This document shows positions 1 to 5,878 of a DNA stretch of 64,000 bases, piece after piece; position 1 is the first letter of the stretch; each line of letters opens with the position of its first letter. This DNA comes from a virus. Under the pieces are notes generated by a model. That model ran no database searches. It saw nothing but the letters and a program-made list of their open reading frames with translations, and had not been told where the DNA came from. The DNA lies in the IMG/VR virus record IMGVR_UViG_3300042691_025267, positions 1-64,000 of that record, one strand, 5' to 3'. The position numbers and the translations under genes are program-made.

Positions 1-9
1 CATAGACTT

Positions 10-198
10 TCATGTGTGCCATACATCTCGTAGTTTAGTGGTTTCATTATAATTCTGTAAACAATTCACAAGGTAATCGGCTATAATAAAATCTGGGGTA
101 TTACACTCACCGTCAATACTCAAGCGATTAACCAGCTCTCGCACTTGTGTTCTAAACTTTTCAATGTTGCGTATCTGTTCATTTCTAGAAACTTTCAT
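10..198 (-). CDS. small hypothetical protein (62 aa)
   Basis: I do not recognise this short protein. It is charged, Cys-poor (one Cys), mostly predicted helical by eye, with no membrane segment or signal peptide. Its ATG overlaps the stop codon of the upstream SPOUT methyltransferase gene in an ATGA arrangement, so it is probably translated by coupling from the same mRNA. The stop codon lies 10 bp from the window edge, so the gene is complete. The coupling is the main support that it is real. Confidence 0.6.
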   Translation of the reverse strand: MKVSRNEQIRNIEKFRTQVRELVNRLSIDGECNTPDFIIADYLVNCLQNYNETTKLRDVWHT

Positions 199-812
199 AG
201 ATATACCTCACGAATGTAATCCCATACGATGATATTCATTGCAGCACTGACATTGAATGAACGCAACACACCACGCTGGGGAATGCTGACTTTATTAAAA
301 AATTTATTTGAAATATATTCAGGGATGCCATGTGACTCGCTCCCAAATAAAAACAATGGGGTATACTTTTCGTGTGGATAGATACCTACATCATACCAGC
401 TAAATTTTCCTAGTTCATGTCCGCCGTGTTCACACAAGACAATATCATGCGTAGTATCGTGAAGATTGCATAATGCGCCGAAAATATCTTCGTCTGCGTG
501 AATCGGGTCATCATATACAAACTGATGAATGTTAATATAATTCTCCGCGCCTACTGTGCTTCTCTTGTCAAACTTCTTGCGACCAAAGATATAAAAGTTT
601 TCGGCTCCCAACAAACACGCCGAACGGATCATCATTCCAATATTCAAGTCACCTGCGATATTGATACATCCTACAGAAAATGCACGTTGTCCTAATCCAC
701 AAATTGTTTGATTTTCTTCTACTGTATTGTTCTTATATTCATCACGGACGTTGTAATGGTTGCTCACGGTATCTTTAATAATACGCGAATAATTCACCAT
801 AGGGTTTTCCAT
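195..812 (-). CDS. SPOUT (TrmH/SpoU) family RNA 2'-O-methyltransferase-like protein
   Basis: Probable SAM-dependent RNA ribose methyltransferase of the SpoU/TrmH branch (205 aa). The three family motifs are visible: motif 1 around residues 54-65 (GDLNIGMMIRSA), motif 2 at 156-164 (FGSESHGIP) and motif 3 at about 177-191 (IPQRG followed by SFNVSAA). These form the trefoil-knot SAM site and carry the catalytic Arg/Asn in the family. An in-frame upstream TTG would add 19 residues, but the ATG at 812 has a GGGAG Shine-Dalgarno 7 nt upstream, so I use 812. The gene has its own sigma70-like promoter nested in a hairpin that contains this Shine-Dalgarno. The target (tRNA or rRNA) cannot be told from sequence. 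It is a single SPOUT domain with no extra RNA-binding domain. Confidence 0.87.
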   Translation of the reverse strand: MENPMVNYSRIIKDTVSNHYNVRDEYKNNTVEENQTICGLGQRAFSVGCINIAGDLNIGMMIRSACLLGAENFYIFGRKKFDKRSTVGAENYINIHQFVYDDPIHADEDIFGALCNLHDTTHDIVLCEHGGHELGKFSWYDVGIYPHEKYTPLFLFGSESHGIPEYISNKFFNKVSIPQRGVLRSFNVSAAMNIIVWDYIREVYL

Positions 813-819
813 AACAAAA

Positions 820-860
820 CTCCCATATTGAGTATACTGTAATATAACACAATATGGGAG
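820..860 (-). promoter_or_regulatory. RNA hairpin sequestering a Shine-Dalgarno
   Basis: A perfect 11-bp inverted repeat: arm 820-830 (CTCCCATATTG on the plus strand) and arm 850-860, with a 19-nt loop. In minus-strand read-through RNA the 3' arm contains the GGGAG Shine-Dalgarno of the methyltransferase gene and is followed by UUUUGUU. It could block translation or act as a weak terminator. A transcript starting at the promoter inside the loop would lack the 5' arm and leave the Shine-Dalgarno free. Confidence 0.7.
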
Positions 861-869
861 AAAAGTCAA
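841..869 (-). promoter_or_regulatory. sigma70-like early promoter for the SPOUT methyltransferase gene
   Basis: On the minus strand: -35 TTGACT (869-864), spacer exactly 17 bp, -10 TATATT (846-841). Expected start of transcription is near 834, within the loop of the hairpin at 820-860. The same -35/-10 pair, including the flanking GTGT before and ACA after the -10, recurs at 2639-2667. Confidence 0.75.
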
Positions 870-881
870 GTGGGAGTATTA

Positions 882-1757
882 TTACTTATTAATTCCCACT
901 GAACACAATTCTTTATTGTTTCTGAAATTACACCAACGACATGCTTCCTTAGAGGGCTTAGGAGACTGAGTTATAATGTAATTACCCTCATCGTCAAATG
1001 CCTTATTAATGAATTCATGTAATGCCGTCCAACTCTTATTGACAGACGGTGTGCCATTAGACGGTTCAAACTTACTCACGCGAGGAATGGTAAACTGGCT
1101 ATTCTCCATCACGGTACGCTTGAGAATAATAAACTCTACGGAGATATTCTTCTCATCAATTCCCAACTGCTGTGCGAAGAACCGCTTGTACAACAACAAT
1201 TGACTGAGCTTCTTCGGATCACTCTTCTCTGACTGTGACCAACCTGCACGGGAAGTCTTGAGATCATATAACACATACCGATTTGTTGCCGTATTATGCG
1301 TTACAATGTCAATAAATCCCACATAGTTTACACCAGGCTTTACTTCTGCTTTCAACTCATATTCAATACCAAACAGTTTCGTATTTGCGGTAGGAAAGAG
1401 TTTCTTATAATTCTGCTGGACATAGGTAAGAATCTGACACCCCTGCTCGTAATATTGCATAAGGGTTTTCTTATCACTGAGGAATGTCTTCTCTCCATTC
1501 TCATTCAGTACCGTCTTTTCCTTAAACAAGTCCAGCAACGTATCCTTGAACGTATCATGGAGGTAGACAGTCTTTGCCACGGACTCGCTCTTATTATATA
1601 GCGTGTCAAGCCAATCTTGAATCACTTCATGAATAGCCGTGCCGAAGATGGTATTGATGCTTGTATCATCAATCTTATGTCCATCAACATACTTGAGCTT
1701 CCATGCCTGCGGACAGTTTGCCCATAACGTATATTGACTGTAACTGATTTTATTCAT
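882..1757 (-). CDS. PD-(D/E)XK nuclease with probable Fe-S cluster (Cas4/AddB-like)
   Basis: Predicted single-strand exonuclease or DNA-processing nuclease of the PDDEXK_1 group (291 aa from the ATG at 1757). Visible motifs: N-terminal NCPQAWK with Cys15; GTAIHEVIQ with His43; a GFID motif with Asp150; YDLKTS with Asp165 and Lys167; Gln186 in QLLLYKR. The C-terminus has three Cys (273, 276, 285; CRWC then LC). One N-terminal plus three C-terminal Cys is the arrangement that binds a 4Fe-4S cluster in Cas4 and AddB. The track of earlier start codons (to 1814) overlaps the upstream gene; the ATG at 1757 follows its stop by one base, which suits coupling. Role in recombination or host DNA breakdown is inferred. 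Confidence 0.8.
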   Translation of the reverse strand: MNKISYSQYTLWANCPQAWKLKYVDGHKIDDTSINTIFGTAIHEVIQDWLDTLYNKSESVAKTVYLHDTFKDTLLDLFKEKTVLNENGEKTFLSDKKTLMQYYEQGCQILTYVQQNYKKLFPTANTKLFGIEYELKAEVKPGVNYVGFIDIVTHNTATNRYVLYDLKTSRAGWSQSEKSDPKKLSQLLLYKRFFAQQLGIDEKNISVEFIILKRTVMENSQFTIPRVSKFEPSNGTPSVNKSWTALHEFINKAFDDEGNYIITQSPKPSKEACRWCNFRNNKELCSVGINK

Positions 1758-1758
1758 A

Positions 1759-1989
1759 TTAGAAATCCAAGAGCTTCTTAAAGGTAGTTTCTTCACGCTT
1801 GTTGTAACTATCAACCGTCATCGTGTGTTGTGTGTGCTTGAGAATTAGTCGAGCCACTTCAAGAGCAACGTCAATGTCGTCCACCCGAAACTGCATCGGA
1901 CCAGTATCTTCCAACTCTATCAATATACTCATCTTGCCCGTAAACTTCAAGGCAAATTCTTTTAATGGTTCTGTCTTTTTCTTTGGCAT
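1759..1989 (-). CDS. small hypothetical protein (76 aa)
   Basis: Unrecognised 76-residue protein beginning MPKKKTEPLKEF, with a basic N-terminus and a mixed alpha/beta pattern. No Cys and no membrane segment. It starts two bases after the upstream zinc-ribbon gene stop and ends one base before the PD-(D/E)XK nuclease start, so all three are co-translated. An accessory role to the nuclease is possible but only from position. Confidence 0.65.
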   Translation of the reverse strand: MPKKKTEPLKEFALKFTGKMSILIELEDTGPMQFRVDDIDVALEVARLILKHTQHTMTVDSYNKREETTFKKLLDF

Positions 1990-1991
1990 AA

Positions 1992-2369
1992 TTAAAAGGG
2001 TTGAATTGCTTTACGACCAGTAGCGTGTTCATCACACAAGGTACGATACCACCGACCTTCACGGAGTTGACCAGCGTTCCCACAATCTTCGCAAATGGTA
2101 TAACTTTGCTTCTCTATCTCAATGAGGAACTTATCAAACTCGTCGTATGCAGCATCGTCGTAAAAGGCCCCAGTGTATACACGAAGACCGCCATACTTTT
2201 CTTTGACCTGTACGATCTTTGTATCAATCTTCAGTTCATCGCGTTTGTCAAAGATGGCGTCAATCAGTGTAGACCATCCTTTACCAACACTGTCTTTGGC
2301 AAGTTCACGGTCATAACCACCATCTTCATAAACGACAAAGCCAGGGGCACGAATTTCTTTTTTAATCAT
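1992..2369 (-). CDS. phage zinc-ribbon-tail hypothetical protein
   Basis: 125-aa protein whose C-terminal third has a widespread phage motif: YTICEDCGNAGQLR, then WYRTLCDEHA. The CxxC followed by C-x2-H would bind one zinc ion. The N-terminal two thirds (VKEKYGGLRVYTG in the middle) is seen by me as a conserved phage hypothetical without known function. The ATG overlaps the upstream stop in an ATGA junction, so it is coupled to the small membrane protein. Function is unknown. Confidence 0.75.
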   Translation of the reverse strand: MIKKEIRAPGFVVYEDGGYDRELAKDSVGKGWSTLIDAIFDKRDELKIDTKIVQVKEKYGGLRVYTGAFYDDAAYDEFDKFLIEIEKQSYTICEDCGNAGQLREGRWYRTLCDEHATGRKAIQPF

Positions 2370-2605
2370 CGGATACTCTCGTCAGTCTTGGGCTTTAAGT
2401 TAGCAACGTATCGTTCGACGGGAGCCTGAACCATCTCTAGCATATAGACTACCAACTTGAAAAATCCCATTGCCACAACGACCGGCCAGAAGAACCAATA
2501 AAAGATTGCCGGATCATACTTATCCATCCAACCAAACTTGGCACATACGGTCATAAAGAAAAAACCAAACGTGAGATATGTTATCAAAAGGATTGATGTG
2601 GTCAT
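2366..2605 (-). CDS. small membrane protein with two hydrophobic segments
   Basis: 79-aa protein. Hydrophobic stretches lie at about residues 5-24 and 34-56, so it is probably an inner-membrane protein with two spans; a short hydrophilic tail follows. An in-frame TTG two codons earlier is possible, but the ATG at 2605 has GGAG 9 nt upstream. It is the first gene behind the promoter at 2639-2667 and overlaps the next gene by 4 bp. Role unknown; early phage membrane proteins often act on host physiology, which is only a guess here. Confidence 0.7.
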   Translation of the reverse strand: MTTSILLITYLTFGFFFMTVCAKFGWMDKYDPAIFYWFFWPVVVAMGFFKLVVYMLEMVQAPVERYVANLKPKTDESIR

Positions 2606-2638
2606 AGTCAATGTCTCCTAATTAATGGGATATATTGT

Positions 2639-2667
2639 AATATAACACTTATTCTACCGAAAGTCAA
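2639..2667 (-). promoter_or_regulatory. sigma70-like early promoter
   Basis: Minus strand: -35 TTGACT (2667-2662), 17-bp spacer, -10 TATATT (2644-2639), followed by ACAATATA. Same hexamers and spacing as the promoter at 841-869. It drives the leftward small-gene cluster that starts at 2605. Confidence 0.75.
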
Positions 2668-2702
2668 GGGGTCTATTAAATAATATTTTTAACCTAAAAA
2701 AT

Positions 2703-2712
2703 GATATTTATA
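2703..2712 (+). promoter_or_regulatory. candidate late promoter (GATATTTATA)
   Basis: GATATTTATA lies 24 bp upstream of the ATG at 2737 of a virion gene. The identical decamer occurs on the minus strand 26 bp before the TonB receptor gene (8593-8602), and GATATTTATT lies 27 bp before gp26 (40380-40389). The shared sequence and distance, and no sigma70-like -35, suggest a phage late promoter. Confidence 0.5.
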
Positions 2713-2736
2713 AAAGGATCCTTTTCTGAGGAAGAT

Positions 2737-4104
2737 ATGTCACAACACAAAATTGTAAAAATCCCCGATTGGGTGTTACCGGAAGCAGAATCGTATATCA
2801 ATGAAGTTGGAAAAGATGGGTGGGAATTAACACATATTTATAATCAACATGCCTATCTAAAGTCTACTGCGGCAGGTACGATTATCAGTGGATCGTTGAA
2901 CGCCTCCGTTGATGCATTTGGTCGCCAACGTATGTCAGAACCATTTACGTTAGGTGATTACAAACACATTTATGGCATTGAAGATCAATTATTTATTAAT
3001 AGAACCACAGGTGATGGAGCAATTGGTAATATTATCAATCATTCCTCAACCATTTTATCCGTAACATCTAGTGGAGCATCTGCTATACATCAAAGTAAAA
3101 TGTATCATCACTACATGCCAGGAAAAAGTCAAGTCACTCTTGCCAGTTTTGTATTAGGAACCGCAGTTAGTGGGTCTACCAAGCGGATTGGATACTTTGA
3201 TGACTATAACGGTATTTTTTTGGAACAAGACGCAACGGGAAGTTTACAATTTGTTATTCGTTCTGCAACCAGTGGAACGGGGTCAATCACGGAACAACGT
3301 GTCAAGCAAACAAATTGGAATGTTAATACGTTATTGAATGGCGACTTTACTCTTGATATCAGTAAAACACAATTGTTCTACATAGACTTCCAATGGTTGG
3401 CAGTTGGGCGTGTTCGTTGTGGGTTCATACATAAAGGGATTACGGTCATCTGTCACGTATTTGATCATACAAATATTTTAGATGTTCCCTATATGCAGAA
3501 CCCCAATCTTCCAGTGCGATGTGAAATTAGAAATTCAGTATCGGCACCGTCTAGTATGGAACAGATTTGTTCAACGGTGATGAGTGAAGGCGGGTATGCA
3601 GAATCTGGAAAGGCGTATTCTATATCTAATGAAACCTTCCGTGTTCTTACTAGTGGGTCTACGTTACCTGTTCTTGCCATTCGGTTGAAGAATAATGTGA
3701 ATGGGATGCCAAATCGTGCATTCGTTCGTATTCAAGATTCGTCGGTATTCACGGATCAACAAAGTGTGCGATACGTACTTACCAAGCTACCCAGTGGGTC
3801 TATGTTAACCACTGCAAGTGCATGGGTATCAATAGATAGTGAATCAGTAGTAGAATATAATGCCAGTGCCACCGCTTATTCTGACGGTAAAGTATTACTC
3901 ACAGGATTTGTTGGGGCAAACTCTTTAAATATTAATCAAGCCAATCCATTAGTGCAAACTCATGCAGGGGTAACTAATAAACAAAACTTTATTGCACAAA
4001 ACTATAATTCTACCGATAGTGAAATCTATGTGTTGGTTGCAAAAAACATGACAGCAAACTCCACGAATATCGGCGCAACGATGTTGTGGTCAGAAATTTA
4101 TTAA
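2737..4104 (+). CDS. phage virion structural protein (tail-fibre/decoration-like)
   Basis: 455-aa beta-rich protein, one of only two genes on the plus strand. It has the features of a family common in marine and environmental phages: FGRQRMSEPFTLGDYK near residue 70, a MYHHYMPGKSQ segment, RIGYFDDYNGIF, and DFQWLAVGRVRCGF. I recognise these as a structural-protein family but cannot assign a precise site on the virion. The N-terminal 45 residues (with DGWEL) look like a separate small domain. An ATG at 2701 is in frame, but it overlaps the candidate late promoter; the ATG at 2737 has GAGGA 5 nt upstream. It probably forms one late transcript with the next ORF. Confidence 0.7.
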   Translation: MSQHKIVKIPDWVLPEAESYINEVGKDGWELTHIYNQHAYLKSTAAGTIISGSLNASVDAFGRQRMSEPFTLGDYKHIYGIEDQLFINRTTGDGAIGNIINHSSTILSVTSSGASAIHQSKMYHHYMPGKSQVTLASFVLGTAVSGSTKRIGYFDDYNGIFLEQDATGSLQFVIRSATSGTGSITEQRVKQTNWNVNTLLNGDFTLDISKTQLFYIDFQWLAVGRVRCGFIHKGITVICHVFDHTNILDVPYMQNPNLPVRCEIRNSVSAPSSMEQICSTVMSEGGYAESGKAYSISNETFRVLTSGSTLPVLAIRLKNNVNGMPNRAFVRIQDSSVFTDQQSVRYVLTKLPSGSMLTTASAWVSIDSESVVEYNASATAYSDGKVLLTGFVGANSLNINQANPLVQTHAGVTNKQNFIAQNYNSTDSEIYVLVAKNMTANSTNIGATMLWSEIY

Positions 4105-4123
4105 TCTTCACCGAGTATCGTTT

Positions 4124-4327
4124 ATGCCATTCAAATATTATATCGCACAAATGCCTTCCGGCTCTATGAACAAAACATGGTTAGACCTCGTAGGATCTAA
4201 TACGTCACATGCACTAACAGGTGCACCAAGTGGAAGTTGGAACCTCGTCAACGTGGTTCCTATGGGTCCGTTAAACGAAAATGGTGGCGGATCTGTTATG
4301 TGTTACTTTGTGTCTGGATCCTATTAA
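4124..4327 (+). CDS. small hypothetical protein (67 aa), possible virion-associated
   Basis: Short Gly/Ser/Asn-rich protein (PSGSMNK, APSGSWN, NGGGS) 19 bp downstream of the virion gene and on the same strand, so likely part of the same late transcript. The PSGSM stretch also occurs in the neighbour upstream. Its last 32 bp overlap the convergent gene on the minus strand. Function unknown; a minor structural or fibre-tip role is inferred from position only. Confidence 0.55.
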   Translation: MPFKYYIAQMPSGSMNKTWLDLVGSNTSHALTGAPSGSWNLVNVVPMGPLNENGGGSVMCYFVSGSY

Positions 4328-4511
4328 GTAGTTCGTCTTCTAATTCACGAACTTTATTGTGGATATTTTCTATATTAGTAGGATTCTCTACGTGATCATA
4401 TAACACGAGATGATCTTTACTGACTGAAATGTGAAAGGAATTTGGTGCGTCTTGTATGATGCCATACCAAGTTCCTTTTTCAGTTTTACTGATTTCCTTT
4501 CCCATATGCAT
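4296..4511 (-). CDS. small hypothetical protein (71 aa)
   Basis: Unrecognised 71-aa protein with a likely C-terminal coiled coil or helix (HNKVRELEDELLNRIQ). ATG at 4511 shares a base with the upstream TAA stop (TAATG), while an ATG at 4505 is an alternative start. It ends tail-to-tail with the plus-strand cassette, so it is the last gene of this leftward block. No terminator hairpin is visible in the overlap. Confidence 0.55.
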   Translation of the reverse strand: MHMGKEISKTEKGTWYGIIQDAPNSFHISVSKDHLVLYDHVENPTNIENIHNKVRELEDELLNRIQTQSNT

Positions 4512-4825
4512 TAGTCAGCCGTGTACGAATTGACGGATGGCAATCCACTATATTCACAATCTATTTTCTTTACATGTTCCCGCATCATACGTGCCAACAT
4601 CCAGCGTGTCTTGTCTTGTTCCCATTCACCCGTGAGTTCTGGGTACCATTCATAAAACATCCCCGAATGGCGTTCCGTCATGTAAGTAAACTTTTGCTCA
4701 TCAATAACAGATTGCTTTTTTTCTAACGGCGGGACTCGTGTACCGAAGGCTCGTTCCCAATTAGATGCGAATGTTTCTTGATCAACACTAATTGGTCTAG
4801 GGGTATCGCCTTTTCCATTACTCAT
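4511..4825 (-). CDS. conserved phage hypothetical (GKGDTPRP family)
   Basis: 104-aa soluble protein starting SNGKGDTPRPISVDQETF and then NWERAFG. I recognise this opening as a widespread phage protein type (GKGDxPRP followed by FxxNWxxxF) without a known function. No Cys cluster or membrane segment. It lies 8 bp after the sugar-transferase gene and overlaps the next gene by one base, so it is co-translated with both. Confidence 0.65.
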   Translation of the reverse strand: MSNGKGDTPRPISVDQETFASNWERAFGTRVPPLEKKQSVIDEQKFTYMTERHSGMFYEWYPELTGEWEQDKTRWMLARMMREHVKKIDCEYSGLPSVNSYTAD

Positions 4826-4833
4826 AACTACTC

Positions 4834-5427
4834 CTATATCCGAAACATGATGCCGGGGGTTTTAAACATAATTTTTAAATCAGTTAATACGGACTGTGTT
4901 TTAATATATTCTTGGTCCACTGCTAATTTTGCACGAACATCACTAATTCTTTTATCAGAAGGAAGTTGGATCTGTGCGAGTCCCGTAATTCCTGGTAGAG
5001 TATCATGTCGTTGATCGTATCCTTCCAACGTAGTACTTAAATACTCCGCAGTTCGTGGTTGTTCTGGACGGGGGCCTACAACATTCATGTGACCCAACAA
5101 TACGTTAATAAACTGTGGAAGTTCATCTAATCGTGTCTTTCGTAGTAACCCACCAATCGGTGTAATTCGTGGGTCAGATGGTATCGCCCAAAATTCACCC
5201 GTCTTTCTCAATCTAACATCAACATGTGGGCCATCTGCATATAATCCATCATACATACTTCTGAACTTGTAGATACGAAAGATACGTCCCTTGTACCCAA
5301 CACGTTCTTGGATATACAGGATGGGTCCAGGCGATGTTACTTTAACGCAGATGGCAATAATCACCATAGGAATTAAAAACAATAGTATTAATACACACGC
5401 CACGATAATGTTAAATGCCCGTCTCAT
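4834..5427 (-). CDS. bacterial sugar transferase (polyprenyl-phosphate phosphoglycosyl transferase, WcaJ/PglC type)
   Basis: Monotopic membrane enzyme that moves a sugar-1-phosphate from a nucleotide sugar to undecaprenyl phosphate, the first step of a cell-surface glycan. 197 aa is the length of the minimal family (PF02397). Visible: a hydrophobic N-terminal helix (about 4-28), YKFRSMYDG, LLRKTRLDELPQFINVL, and VVGPRPEQP, followed by LPGITGLAQI. The DE pair in RLDELPQ is the catalytic Asp-Glu in this family. Phage-encoded copies are unusual; together with the TonB receptor gene upstream it suggests remodelling of the host envelope. Spaced 9 bp from dCMP deaminase. Confidence 0.88.
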   Translation of the reverse strand: MRRAFNIIVACVLILLFLIPMVIIAICVKVTSPGPILYIQERVGYKGRIFRIYKFRSMYDGLYADGPHVDVRLRKTGEFWAIPSDPRITPIGGLLRKTRLDELPQFINVLLGHMNVVGPRPEQPRTAEYLSTTLEGYDQRHDTLPGITGLAQIQLPSDKRISDVRAKLAVDQEYIKTQSVLTDLKIMFKTPGIMFRI

Positions 5428-5436
5428 AATAACTCC

Positions 5437-5874
5437 TTAATAGTAATCTACAACTACTCCGGCTTCCCGAAACATAATCACACTTCGTTCAGCATGTTCA
5501 CTCCATTTACTACTCATTGCATCATCGTCGTCTTCTATGATAATTCGTCGGATCCCAGCGTTAATAATCCCACGAGCGCAATCAGCACAAGGCATTCCAC
5601 AAGTAAGATACATTGTGCAATCTTTCGTAGACACCCCAATACGAGCTGCGTTATAAATTGCATTACGTTCTGCGTGTTCAAACCAATAATACTTTTCAGG
5701 TCGTTCTTGTCGTGCGTCAACACCATCATGTATACCTCGTGGGAAGGAATTATATCCCGTGGATACAATTTCGTTATCTTTGCCAACGATTACCGCTCCA
5801 ATCTTGGTGTACTTATCTTTTGATTTCAGTTTGACTTGTTGTACGATATTGCGAAAATAATCTTTCCAGTTCAT
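5437..5874 (-). CDS. cd: dCMP deaminase
   Basis: Zinc-dependent deoxycytidylate deaminase (145 aa) that converts dCMP to dUMP for thymidylate synthesis. The zinc site is clear: HAERNA (His-Ala-Glu, ligand and catalytic Glu) and PCADCARGII (two Cys ligands). The nucleotide end has the typical KIGAVIVGKDNEIVSTGYN opening. T4-like phages usually carry this enzyme. It sits between the TonB receptor gene (4 bp gap) and the sugar transferase, away from the other nucleotide-metabolism genes at 18-22 kb. Confidence 0.93.
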   Translation of the reverse strand: MNWKDYFRNIVQQVKLKSKDKYTKIGAVIVGKDNEIVSTGYNSFPRGIHDGVDARQERPEKYYWFEHAERNAIYNAARIGVSTKDCTMYLTCGMPCADCARGIINAGIRRIIIEDDDDAMSSKWSEHAERSVIMFREAGVVVDYY

Positions 5875-5878
5875 AATA

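Noticed and set aside
1871-2083. Minus-strand ORF of 70 codons between the zinc-ribbon and 76-aa genes
   Set aside because: Overlaps both in another frame; the neighbours have coupled starts and stops that leave no room for it.
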